50,254 nucleotides of DNA from an uncultured Lachnospiraceae bacterium. GTDB taxonomy: Bacteria > Bacillota > Clostridia > Lachnospirales > Lachnospiraceae. Positions 9,002 to 16,071 of the stretch are shown here, piece after piece (the stretch's first letter is position 1; each line of letters begins with the position of its first letter). The stretch spans positions 1-50,254 of the forward strand of contig CAKRIL010000023.1 in the NCBI GenBank assembly GCA_934343915.1. Reading direction: 5' to 3'. The position numbers and the translations under genes were made by a program. The notes under the pieces are model-generated. The model did no database searches and was not told where the DNA came from. It was given only the letters and a program-made list of their open reading frames with translations.

Positions 9002-9643
9002 ATGAGTAAACCATTAGTTATTACAATAGGACGAGAGTATGGCAGTGCAGGACGAGAGATTGGTCGTAAGCTTGCTGCTGACTTGGGGATTAAGTGTTAC
9101 GATAAGGAGCTGCTTGCATTAGCATCTAAAGAGAGTGGTATGTGTGAAGAGCTTTTCCATAATCATGATGAGAAGCCAACCAACAGCTTCTTATATTCCT
9201 TGGTTATGGATACATACTCCATGGGATATTCGACTTCGTCATTCATAGATATGCCGCTTAATCATAAGGTATTTCTTGCACAGTTTGATGCGATTAAGAA
9301 ACTTGCTGATTCAGAGAGCTGTATTATTGTAGGTCGTTGTGCCGACTATGCGCTTGAGGAGCATGATAATACCATTAAGGTATTTATCAAGGCACAGATG
9401 GATGCGAAGGTAGCCAGAATTAAGAGATTGTACGGTTATACTGATGAGAAGGCTAAGGACTTATGTATAAAGACTGACAAGAAGAGAGCTAACTATTACA
9501 ATTATTATTCAAGTAAGAAGTGGGGAGATTCCAAGAGCTATGATTTATGTGTAGACAGCAGTATATTGGGAATTGACGGCACTGTTGAACTTCTTAAGCA
9601 GTACATAAAGACAAAGCAGGAGTTCTCAGGCGGAACAATCTAA
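9002..9643 (+). CDS. Cytidylate kinase-like protein
   Basis: A 213-residue P-loop protein of the cytidylate-kinase-like family common in Lachnospiraceae. The start VITIGREYGSAGREIGRKLA is the modified P-loop region of this family (GSAGREIG in place of the usual GKS/T form), and the middle CIIVGRCADYAL and YYYSSKKWGDSKSYDLCVDSS match its conserved blocks. The true phosphate acceptor is not established for the family. GGGAG lies upstream of the ATG at 9002. It is a single gene between its own promoter and the surface protein at 9684. Confidence 0.85.
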   Translation: MSKPLVITIGREYGSAGREIGRKLAADLGIKCYDKELLALASKESGMCEELFHNHDEKPTNSFLYSLVMDTYSMGYSTSSFIDMPLNHKVFLAQFDAIKKLADSESCIIVGRCADYALEEHDNTIKVFIKAQMDAKVARIKRLYGYTDEKAKDLCIKTDKKRANYYNYYSSKKWGDSKSYDLCVDSSILGIDGTVELLKQYIKTKQEFSGGTI

Positions 9644-9683
9644 TCAGAGTAAGGTCAATCAGCTACGCGAAAGTGCAGGATTT

Positions 9684-11117
9684 ATGTATTACAAGAAAAA
9701 TAAAAGTATTTTAAGAAGTATCAGGAATAACAATAATAATAAGACATATTATGTCTTGGCAGTACTAATGTTGGCAGCAATTTGTATAATTGCTGCTAGT
9801 ATTATCTTGCGGGGACATGATGGCGGACAGGATGGCAATATAAATGACAGCATCGCATCGTCAGCACAGCCGACGGACGTTACGGAAGAATCTGAGATAA
9901 GACCTGCCGATTCAGGAAGCTATGTGGTCTATATATTGGTTAAAGAGGGCGTTGCGGCACTGTGCAGGATGGACGGCGAGGGCAATATTGTTGAGATAGT
10001 GTCTGCGGCGAAGTGCTCGATAGGTGATGATGTCAGGGTATATATAAAGGATGGCGGGGAGCTGTTGTTAAGCGAGCTGTCAGTGGTGCCGACCAAGGCG
10101 ATATGGAAAGAATATGAATATGATTCATCAGTATATTATGTCCAGTATTATTCCATGATTAATGGCATAGAGTTTCATTCGTCACTGTATACTGATAATG
10201 GTGACTACAATTCAATAGTCAAGGCATCCTATGATGCGATATACGGTTACGGTGGTGAGAGCAATGTGCGTGATGAGAGTGAAGGTGGTACACAGGAGGC
10301 TGTTCGCGGAATAACGATGAGTGTTGCGAGTGCTCATTGGTTCTATGAGAATGTTCCATCCAACACTGATATATATGTGTGTGAAGAGCTGAGCTTGAGC
10401 AGTCTCAATAACTCTGAAATAATGTCGGGAAATCCTGACAATATTATTAATGAGGCTGTGAGCAATTCGGCGGACGGACGTTATTTACAGAATGGTACAT
10501 TGCCGGTCATACCTTATGGATTCCATTGTGACCCGACTGATACAGAGGCAAATTATGTATTCAGCCCGTATAGACTTGGTTCCATTAATAATGTGGTGAA
10601 CAAGACAGTGGAGATGGGACAGGTAGCATATTCCTTTATAGAGGAAGGAAGCAGCCTTGTGGGTATAATATTCAACAATGTCACTTTGACAGCAGAGGAT
10701 GGAACGGATATAAGCCAATATCTGATTTCGCAGGCAGATGTGAGCATGTATGTCGATGCACAGATAGCTGCGATGAATGTCAATGGCTTCCTGCTTCCGG
10801 GAGATTATGTGGTCAGATTCAGTGCAGCGGATGTATACGGGACGACTCTTGAAAGCAGTTGTTACTTAAGCGTCGTAGATACGACGGCTCCTGTAATAAT
10901 GTTAAGCCGTGAGATAACGGAAATTAACAGAGCACAGATTGAGAGCCCTGAATATATTTTGGGTATGGTTACAGTAACAGATTTATGTAAACTAACGGAC
11001 GACGGAGTGACATATAATCTCACTGAGAATGGGGAAGATGTGCATATTACATTTTCAGCAACTGATGTGTATGGGAATACGGGAACCTTGGAACTGGATT
11101 TAAAGAGGGTGGATTGA
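9684..11117 (+). CDS. Membrane-anchored extracellular protein, unknown function
   Basis: The 477-residue protein has a basic, Asn-rich cytoplasmic start, a membrane segment at about residues 24-43 (VLAVLMLAAICIIAASIIL) and a long exported part with the composition of surface proteins (Ser, Asn, Tyr, Asp). Two C-terminal stretches, around FLLPGDYVVRFSAADVYGTT and the similar ITFSATDVYGNTG, look like tandem Ig-like beta-sandwich repeats, the second preceded by VVDTTAPVIML, as in bacterial Ig-like modules. No catalytic or sorting motif is seen. I do not recognise a specific family. The stop codon lies in the loop of the terminator. Confidence 0.75.
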   Translation: MYYKKNKSILRSIRNNNNNKTYYVLAVLMLAAICIIAASIILRGHDGGQDGNINDSIASSAQPTDVTEESEIRPADSGSYVVYILVKEGVAALCRMDGEGNIVEIVSAAKCSIGDDVRVYIKDGGELLLSELSVVPTKAIWKEYEYDSSVYYVQYYSMINGIEFHSSLYTDNGDYNSIVKASYDAIYGYGGESNVRDESEGGTQEAVRGITMSVASAHWFYENVPSNTDIYVCEELSLSSLNNSEIMSGNPDNIINEAVSNSADGRYLQNGTLPVIPYGFHCDPTDTEANYVFSPYRLGSINNVVNKTVEMGQVAYSFIEEGSSLVGIIFNNVTLTAEDGTDISQYLISQADVSMYVDAQIAAMNVNGFLLPGDYVVRFSAADVYGTTLESSCYLSVVDTTAPVIMLSREITEINRAQIESPEYILGMVTVTDLCKLTDDGVTYNLTENGEDVHITFSATDVYGNTGTLELDLKRVD

Positions 11118-11135
11118 GAATCCACCCTCTTTTTT
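11105..11135 (+). terminator. Terminator embracing the stop codon of the surface-protein gene
   Basis: GAGGGTGGATT (11105-11115) pairs perfectly with AATCCACCCTC (11119-11129), followed by seven T residues. The TGA stop (11115-11117) lies at the loop. Confidence 0.9.
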
Positions 11136-11165
11136 GTAATAGGAATGAAGTTTCCTATTACAAAA
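11130..11165. terminator. Long AT-rich inverted repeat, possible bidirectional terminator
   Basis: The arms at 11130-11145 and 11151-11166 are complementary over about 15 bp around a 5-base loop. They have a T run on one side and an A run on the other, so the hairpin could end transcripts of both the surface-protein gene and the convergent recombinase gene. Confidence 0.6.
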
Positions 11166-11231
11166 AACGCTCCGCGGGGATGCGCACTGCGACGTACAAT
11201 GAAGATGTCGCAAGCGACCGCCGCAGGCGCG

Positions 11232-11253
11232 AGAATGTGCCAAGGCACATTCT
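11232..11253. terminator. 10-bp GC-rich hairpin between convergent genes
   Basis: AGAATGTGCC and GGCACATTCT are perfect complements separated by AA. It lies just downstream of the minus-strand recombinase gene. No clean T run follows on the minus strand, so a terminator role is a guess. Confidence 0.4.
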
Positions 11254-11269
11254 TTGTTTCGTAATAGGC

Positions 11270-12325
11270 TTAGTTGGTTTTATTATGCCGTATGGTAACA
11301 GCATCCTTGACACTTTTTTTACGGTCCTCCTCAAGCTCGGCATAGTGCTTTCTTGTGGTATTGACATCGCTGTGACCTAATACATCGGCGACCAGATAGA
11401 TATCACCGGTCTCTTTATAGAGATTGGTTCCGTATGTACTGCGAAGCTTGTGAGGTGTAATGTGCTTACCGGTAACGGTTGTGGCATACTTTTTGACGAG
11501 GAGTTCAACGCTTCGAACGGTGATTCGTCTTCGCTGGGAGGAGAGGAATAAAGCATTTTTATGCCCCTCCATTGCGTCAATCTCATCGCGTTCCTCCATA
11601 TAGTTGAGAAGAGCCTGTCTGACCTCCTCACCGTAATATACGAAGGATTCATAGCCGCCTTTTCGGACAATCTTGATTCTGTCATTGATGTAATCTACAT
11701 CATCCAAATTAATTCCGACACATTCAGATACACGAATACCTGTTCCGAGAAGCAGGGTGAGTATAGCCATATCGCGAACCTTCAGCTTATCATGGCATTC
11801 AGCCTGTTTTTTAGTGAGGCGTTCACCGCTTTCGACAACATTGAGCAAGTCATCAACCTCGTCATTGTCAAGCCGTATAATCTGCTTTTTGTGAAGCTTC
11901 GGCATATCTACCTGTAATACAGGATTCTCATCGATGATTCGGTTCTTATGAAAGTAATGATACATCGAACGCAGCGCGGACAGCTTGCGCTTAATTGCAC
12001 GTTCGTCATTGGTATATTCGTGACCGTTTTTGACATAATATTTCAGATAATCGAGATATTCCTCGATATCCTGTGCATTAAGCTGGGACAGAACATCGAT
12101 ACCGATATCATGCATATCTGTATTCTTATAGGTGCTGTTATTGTCCTTGACGTACTCGAAGAAGGTACGCAGGTCTATCGCATATCCAATCTGTGTTCTT
12201 GGAGCCGTGGAATTCTCAATTCCGCGGAAATATTCTCTCAGGAACTTGGGAAGCTCACTTTGAAGCTGTCTGAGCTCAAGGGTACATTTGTTGCGTTCCT
12301 GTTCGTGATAAGTTTTTTCTGACAT
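11270..12325 (-). CDS. XerS-like tyrosine recombinase, probable chromosome dimer resolvase
   Basis: The 351-residue protein has an N-terminal SAM-like domain (about 1-150) and a catalytic domain with the complete tyrosine-recombinase set: R198 (GTGIRVSE), K222 (RKGGYES), H292 and R295 (PHKLRSTYG), H318 (LGHSD) and the nucleophile Y328 (TRKHYAEL). The long N-terminus, with LQSELPKFLREYFRG followed by a GYAIDLRTFFEYV helix, resembles XerS of streptococci (about 356 residues), which acts alone at a dif site beside its gene. Its start lies 79 nt from the dif-like direct repeat at 12405, but outside the prophage. I infer it is a host recombinase that the phage uses; a phage integrase captured outside the repeat is less likely. 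No clear ribosome site is present. Confidence 0.85.
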   Translation of the reverse strand: MSEKTYHEQERNKCTLELRQLQSELPKFLREYFRGIENSTAPRTQIGYAIDLRTFFEYVKDNNSTYKNTDMHDIGIDVLSQLNAQDIEEYLDYLKYYVKNGHEYTNDERAIKRKLSALRSMYHYFHKNRIIDENPVLQVDMPKLHKKQIIRLDNDEVDDLLNVVESGERLTKKQAECHDKLKVRDMAILTLLLGTGIRVSECVGINLDDVDYINDRIKIVRKGGYESFVYYGEEVRQALLNYMEERDEIDAMEGHKNALFLSSQRRRITVRSVELLVKKYATTVTGKHITPHKLRSTYGTNLYKETGDIYLVADVLGHSDVNTTRKHYAELEEDRKKSVKDAVTIRHNKTN

Positions 12326-12330
12326 AACGT

Positions 12331-12359
12331 AAATAACATGTTTCTGTACAATTCGTCAA
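12331..12359 (-). promoter_or_regulatory. Predicted promoter of the recombinase gene
   Basis: On the minus strand TTGACG (12359-12354) and TTATTT (12336-12331) are 17 bases apart. The -10 ends five bases before the ATG, so the transcript could be leaderless, which fits the missing ribosome site. Confidence 0.4.
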
Positions 12360-12404
12360 ATGGTATGCTTAAAATCAGCCTAAATAAGGTATAGTTGTAA
12401 ACAT

Positions 12405-12445
12405 AGGCTCACGTTTTCGTTAAACCGAACGCTGTTTAGCGAAAA
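12405..12445 (+). repeat. Left prophage junction: dif-like site A (hybrid attL)
   Basis: TTTTCGTTAAA (12414-12424) and TTTAGCGAAAA (12435-12445) are imperfect inverted 11-bp arms (10 of 11 match) around a 10-base centre, two to four bases longer than a normal Xer centre. The first 22 bases are repeated at 18452. I infer that the left half is host dif and the right half is phage. Confidence 0.75.
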
Positions 12446-12473
12446 TCCCAGTCTTTAAAGGGTGGTAGTTGAT

Positions 12474-12510
12474 GCCGAACCGCATTAATTCCACCCGTCG
12501 GCGGTTCGGC
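12474..12510. repeat. Apical hairpin of the folded phage attachment region
   Basis: GCCGAACCGC (12474-12483) and GCGGTTCGGC (12501-12510) are perfect inverted repeats, extended by AGTTGA (12467-12472) with TCAACT (12517-12522). It lies between sites A and B and would cap the hairpin formed by them in single-stranded DNA. Confidence 0.7.
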
Positions 12511-12521
12511 TGTTCCTCAAC

Positions 12522-12557
12522 TATTTGCTAAACGGAGGTTTAACGACTATGTGAGCC
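12522..12557 (-). repeat. Inverted dif-like site B (attP2-like)
   Basis: TATTTGCTAAA (12522-12532), a six-base centre CGGAGG, and TTTAACGACTA (12539-12549) form an 11-6-11 Xer-type site. It is inverted relative to sites A and C: the segment 12537-12557 is the reverse complement of 12406-12426 with three mismatches, and the match to site C continues through AATAGTTG. It is internal to the prophage. Confidence 0.7.
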
Positions 12558-12641
12558 GTCAAGACGTGTACAAAAGTCCTTTCAATTTTTACAGCCATTA
12601 TAGCATAGATTTCAATTCATAACAAGAAAGGAGATGTGCAT

Positions 12642-12833
12642 ATGGCAGTAGCAGAAGCAGCAATAAGCGGCATTTCAGGGTTGCAGACTGTATTCACTGA
12701 TTTTATCAGTGCCGCACCGCAGTTTATTCAGTTTTGTCTGACAACTTTCCCACTTAATGTCGGAGTAGGTCTTGGACTTGCGGGAAGTGTGGTAGCATTT
12801 ATCCGTAAGATGAAGCCAGCAGGACGTGCGTAA
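12642..12833 (+). CDS. Probable major coat protein of the inovirus (pVIII-like)
   Basis: The 63-residue protein has the layout of filamentous phage coat proteins: a small-residue-rich amphipathic N-terminal part (MAVAEAAISGISGLQ), a membrane segment at about 38-56 (NVGVGLGLAGSVVAFI) and a basic tail (RKMKPAGRA) that would contact the DNA. It is the first gene after the attachment region and directly precedes the pIII-like gene, as in M13. The ATG at 12642 has AAAGGAG eight bases upstream; a GTG two codons earlier is unlikely. No signal peptide is evident, as in Pf-type coats. The call rests on position and architecture, not on sequence identity. Confidence 0.7.
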   Translation: MAVAEAAISGISGLQTVFTDFISAAPQFIQFCLTTFPLNVGVGLGLAGSVVAFIRKMKPAGRA

Positions 12834-12852
12834 GTGATGTCGATTATTACAT

Positions 12853-12874
12853 AGGGGTGTATCTATGCACCCCT
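12853..12874 (+). terminator. Stem-loop between coat gene and pIII-like gene
   Basis: AGGGGTG and CACCCCT are complementary around an eight-base loop. It lies where M13 has its terminator after the coat gene, but no T run follows, so it may instead be a weak attenuator or an mRNA-stabilising hairpin. Confidence 0.5.
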
Positions 12875-12900
12875 AAAAATATAAGGAAGGAGTATCATAT

Positions 12901-14409
12901 ATGAAAAGATATATAAGTGTAGCGGTATGTGCGCTCATGGCTTGCATAATAGCCTTTGGTGTGATGTACCTTGACAAGCCTATCAGGGTAAGTGCAGAAG
13001 AGACAAGTGACGACGGGTACACTATTCCTGATAATTATGAGAGCCGTGAATTTGTATTTGAGTTTTTGCAGAAAAATACAAGCAATCAAGCGTATACATA
13101 TGTTGATGATTTGTACCAGTTTACTGTTTATTATCCTAGTGGATATGATTGTTTTATAACTTATTATATCCGCGACCCGTATAATTGGCATAATATTTAC
13201 CCTAATTTGGTTATTAGCAAAGACGATAAATATCATAAAATTGCATTTAGCTCTAATGATTTAACGCAGAAAAAAGGTAATACATATCTTAAAACATTGA
13301 GTATAGGAGAATTATCAATTCCGATATTCATTGTAGACAATGGTTGTATAAAAACTAACAAAACAACTTATTTATCAAAAGATGATTCTGATAAAAATGT
13401 ATCGTCAATGGCAAATATCAACCTTACAAGTTTAGACGGACATAATTTATGGTATTCGTCTATTGAGTATTCATGGCGGTGCAATGACGTGCTTGCTTAT
13501 GATTGTAATAGGAGCTATATGACTTCAAAAGGTACTTTCAGATTTACAATACCGTCAGATGTATGTCTAACTAATGATAAACAAAATTACTATGAGTCTG
13601 TTACATTAGATACAGACATATTTAATAAAGTTAAAGATACTATTGAAAAATATAGAGGAAATACAGAGCTTACTGAATATGCAGAACCGAAGCTCCGCTC
13701 CGCCAAGCTGAACTCTGACATTAATAAGATTATGATGCTATATGACTATGATGAGGAGTCTGTTCCGTCTAAGGTCGAAATTTACAACAAGCTTTTTGTC
13801 AAGTTGCATGATATAGACGAATGGCAGACAATCACGAATGATTCTGTATTCAATGCGAATGTGTCCTCGGATTTTCACAACATAATGGGCTCGCTCGACC
13901 TTGATGACCTGATGCTTGCTCTAGGATATGACCCATTAGATGAGAGTGTGGTGTTACCAACCGTAGATGCCGTCATATGGGGCTTACGTTATAACTACAC
14001 AACAATAAGTGGTACAACTGTTGGTAGGTATAATACGTCGTATGTATTCAATCGGTATGTATTTGAGTCCGCTCTGATAGATAATCCGGATATTAAGATA
14101 GATGACCTTGGCAACCTTACTAATATTACAACGGGCAGTAACGGCACGGTTACGGTTAAGCCTGGAGGGAGTGGTAATAATCCGACAATATCAGAAGAAG
14201 TGGACGTATCAACGATTAACGGCTTCTTGAAGTCTGTTGATTTTGACGTGTCAAGTATCGGAAAAGCGTTTACATCATTGGGCGGTATGGTGACGGGGTT
14301 TGCGACGATTATCGGTAACATGTTTCAGGCTATGTTTGGAAATGAAATTACAGTTCTAGTTACGTTTGGACTGGGCTGTCTCATAATTCTGCGAGTGCTC
14401 GCACGATAG
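12901..14409 (+). CDS. Probable receptor-binding tip protein of the inovirus (pIII-like)
   Basis: The 502-residue protein has a signal peptide (residues 1 to about 33, with a VSA cleavage site before EETSDDG), a long Tyr/Asp/Asn-rich extracellular part, a Gly/Ser/Thr-rich linker (TGSNGTVTVKPGGSGNN, about 417-433) and a C-terminal region ending in a membrane anchor (ITVLVTFGLGCLIILRVLAR). This is the order of pIII: secreted receptor domain, glycine linker, membrane-anchored virion cap. It directly follows the coat gene. No sequence identity to known pIII is claimed; such proteins diverge quickly because they bind host receptors. The N-terminal domain would determine which cells are infected. 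Confidence 0.7.
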   Translation: MKRYISVAVCALMACIIAFGVMYLDKPIRVSAEETSDDGYTIPDNYESREFVFEFLQKNTSNQAYTYVDDLYQFTVYYPSGYDCFITYYIRDPYNWHNIYPNLVISKDDKYHKIAFSSNDLTQKKGNTYLKTLSIGELSIPIFIVDNGCIKTNKTTYLSKDDSDKNVSSMANINLTSLDGHNLWYSSIEYSWRCNDVLAYDCNRSYMTSKGTFRFTIPSDVCLTNDKQNYYESVTLDTDIFNKVKDTIEKYRGNTELTEYAEPKLRSAKLNSDINKIMMLYDYDEESVPSKVEIYNKLFVKLHDIDEWQTITNDSVFNANVSSDFHNIMGSLDLDDLMLALGYDPLDESVVLPTVDAVIWGLRYNYTTISGTTVGRYNTSYVFNRYVFESALIDNPDIKIDDLGNLTNITTGSNGTVTVKPGGSGNNPTISEEVDVSTINGFLKSVDFDVSSIGKAFTSLGGMVTGFATIIGNMFQAMFGNEITVLVTFGLGCLIILRVLAR

Positions 14410-14421
14410 GAAGGAGAAAAA

Positions 14422-14595
14422 ATGGAATTAATAGACGGATTAGAAAGTGCTCTTATGCAAGGTGCGCAGATGGTAGCATACTTCTTAAGTCTGCCGTGTC
14501 CGTGGCTTAAGAATGTTTCAGTAGGTACAGCATTGCTCGCCTTGATAGTACTGGCTATGCTGTTTTGGCTCTTTATCGACTTGTTCAGAAAGTGA
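14422..14595 (+). CDS. Small inovirus membrane protein, minor virion candidate
   Basis: A 57-residue protein with an acidic, helical N-terminus (MELIDGLESALMQG) and one membrane segment at about 34-52 (VGTALLALIVLAMLFWLF), ending in basic RK. AAGGAG lies seven bases before the ATG, which is 12 bases after the pIII-like stop. Size and position suggest a virion end protein of the pVII/pIX or pVI kind; which one cannot be told. Confidence 0.65.
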   Translation: MELIDGLESALMQGAQMVAYFLSLPCPWLKNVSVGTALLALIVLAMLFWLFIDLFRK

Positions 14596-14605
14596 GGTAT
14601 CAGGA

Positions 14606-14752
14606 ATGGATAATATATTAATGTGGCTTACTGGTGGGGCGGAAGTGCTCCCTGAAGTACTTATTATCGTCAAGCTCAGTTTGATGATGTTTGCCTATAA
14701 TTGTGTCATGGACTTAATGGGACTATTTGTTAGGGGGTCAAAAAGCTTATGA
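14606..14752 (+). CDS. Small inovirus hydrophobic protein
   Basis: A 48-residue protein that is hydrophobic through most of its length (EVLIIVKLSLMMFAYNCVMD) with a basic end. A CAGGA site precedes the ATG. The stop overlaps the start of the next gene in an ATGA, so translation of the two is probably coupled. A minor virion protein is the likely role by context only. Confidence 0.6.
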   Translation: MDNILMWLTGGAEVLPEVLIIVKLSLMMFAYNCVMDLMGLFVRGSKSL

Positions 14753-15123
14753 TTACAGACGAGTTAGAGACTGTTGAGGAGACAGAGCAGACTGAAACTG
14801 TCTCAGAAGAGATAGAAACAACAACCGATACTGATGAAATCGAGGAGAGCACAGAAGAGGAAGAGACAGAGGAAGTATCAGGAGAGGAAACAGAAAGCTC
14901 AAGTATACAGTACATAGTGCTTGAAGCTCCTGCTGGTGAGACAATCGACTACACGGATATACTCACGGCACAGCTTGAATATGCTTCGGTTGCCGTAGAA
15001 CAGCAACAAGAGTTTAATATATCTTTATCTGCCATTAATGCAAGGTTAGCATGTATTCTTGCCGTAATTCTTACCATGTGGCTGTTCCTCGCTTTTCGTG
15101 TCCGCAAGGGGGTGGGTAAATGA
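14749..15123 (+). CDS. Inovirus membrane protein with a Glu/Thr-rich acidic arm
   Basis: The 124-residue protein begins with about 52 residues made almost entirely of Glu, Thr, Ser, Asp and Ile, followed by a 40-residue neutral region (QYIVLEAPAGETIDYTD), a membrane segment at about 98-116 (CILAVILTMWLFLAF) and a basic end (RVRKGVGK). It overlaps both neighbours by ATGA junctions (14749 and 15120). It occupies the pVI position, between the tip protein and the assembly ATPase, but the acidic arm is not a known pVI feature. With no signal peptide, the topology of the arm is uncertain. Confidence 0.65.
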   Translation: MITDELETVEETEQTETVSEEIETTTDTDEIEESTEEEETEEVSGEETESSSIQYIVLEAPAGETIDYTDILTAQLEYASVAVEQQQEFNISLSAINARLACILAVILTMWLFLAFRVRKGVGK

Positions 15124-15947
15124 TAATTATATTTTTAATCGTATTGTACCTCGTAATTGGCTCGCTTATCTTTCACGGATTCGCCCCATTTTGGAAGGCA
15201 CAGAAGCATTTCCCCAAAGCGGTAGTATTCGGAATCCGAGATATATACAAGTATTTCAAGGAGCGTAAATATAAGCAGTTTACCTTATCAGGCATTATCA
15301 TGTATGGCGGTCTGTTTGGTACTGGCAAAACATTTAATATTGTAGACTATGTTACCCGTATCTACAAGCATTATGATAATATCGAGGTATATAGTAACGT
15401 CACGCTTAATGACATACCCTATACACCGTTTGAGTGCTTCGAGCAAGTTACTGAGCCCGTTAAGGACGGTTGGTTTCGCATCTATGTGTGCGACGAGTTC
15501 GGAAGTCTCTTTAACAGCCGTAACTATAAAGGCACACAGCTTACTGAGAGTCAGTACCTTACTAGCCTTAATCAGCTCCGCAAAGAGCACAAGCTACTGC
15601 TTATATCTACACAGCGGTACGGCATGGTAGACAAGATATTCCGTCAGGTTTGCATGGAATGGCGAGAGTGCAAAAAGCTGTGGCGCTTCATGTGGTTCTA
15701 TCGCTATGACCCGTATGACCTCGAGTACAGCTTCGACCCTCGAATAGTGCAACCGTTGTCTATATTTCCAACAATGACATTTGCGACCAATAAAAAACGC
15801 AATCAATATGACACCCATGAGTTTGTCAGGGGATTCGATAATCCAATTACGATAACAGACAGAAGCGACACGACAAGCTTTACGTCTGCCGATTTCGGAT
15901 ATAGTCAGAAGGCTAAGAAGAGATATGTCAGGAGGTCGAATAAGTAA
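15120..15947 (+). CDS. zot: Zot/pI family phage assembly ATPase
   Basis: The 275-residue protein has an N-terminal membrane segment (about 1-20), then a Zot ATPase domain with a Walker A motif GGLFGTGKT (63-71) and Walker B IYVCDEFG (D125, E126). Proteins of this family sit in the inner membrane and power extrusion of filamentous phage while swapping pV-type protein for coat. Unlike M13 pI, where the membrane segment follows the ATPase domain, here the anchor is N-terminal and no clear C-terminal anchor is seen. The start is ATGA-coupled to the acidic protein gene. This is the marker gene for the prophage call. Confidence 0.93.
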   Translation: MIIIFLIVLYLVIGSLIFHGFAPFWKAQKHFPKAVVFGIRDIYKYFKERKYKQFTLSGIIMYGGLFGTGKTFNIVDYVTRIYKHYDNIEVYSNVTLNDIPYTPFECFEQVTEPVKDGWFRIYVCDEFGSLFNSRNYKGTQLTESQYLTSLNQLRKEHKLLLISTQRYGMVDKIFRQVCMEWRECKKLWRFMWFYRYDPYDLEYSFDPRIVQPLSIFPTMTFATNKKRNQYDTHEFVRGFDNPITITDRSDTTSFTSADFGYSQKAKKRYVRRSNK

Positions 15948-15956
15948 CGGGTGCGT

Positions 15957-16056
15957 GTGTTGCTGTCGGCAGTGGTTTATCCACCCGAAGCAACACCGCC
16001 CCGTGGGGGGTTGCCTTACTTGACAATGGCAACACTTTTAAGTCACTGACTTAAAA
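15957..16056 (+). promoter_or_regulatory. Stem-loop cluster between zot and rep
   Basis: Three hairpins can form: GTGTTGCT (15957-15964) with AGCAACAC (15989-15996), enclosing GTGG/CCAC; GTTGCC (16010-16015) with GGCAAC (16028-16033); and TTTTAAGT (16036-16043) with ACTTAAAA (16049-16056). The GTTGC and GCAAC elements of the first two could pair in alternative ways. The last hairpin sits directly before the rep ribosome site. Confidence 0.5.
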
Positions 16057-16071
16057 AAGGGGGTGCAATTA

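Noticed and set aside
11948..12322. Plus-strand frame of 124 codons within the recombinase gene
   Set aside because: It is the antisense shadow of a well-supported gene with a full catalytic set.
11270..12325. Tyrosine recombinase as the integrase of the inovirus
   Set aside because: It lies outside both 22-bp direct repeats and resembles XerS. Filamentous phages usually borrow host Xer enzymes, so a host gene is more likely.
14730..14944. Minus-strand Ser/Val-rich frames opposite the acidic phage protein
   Set aside because: They arise from the GAA/ACA-rich repeats of the acidic arm read backwards; there is no ribosome site.
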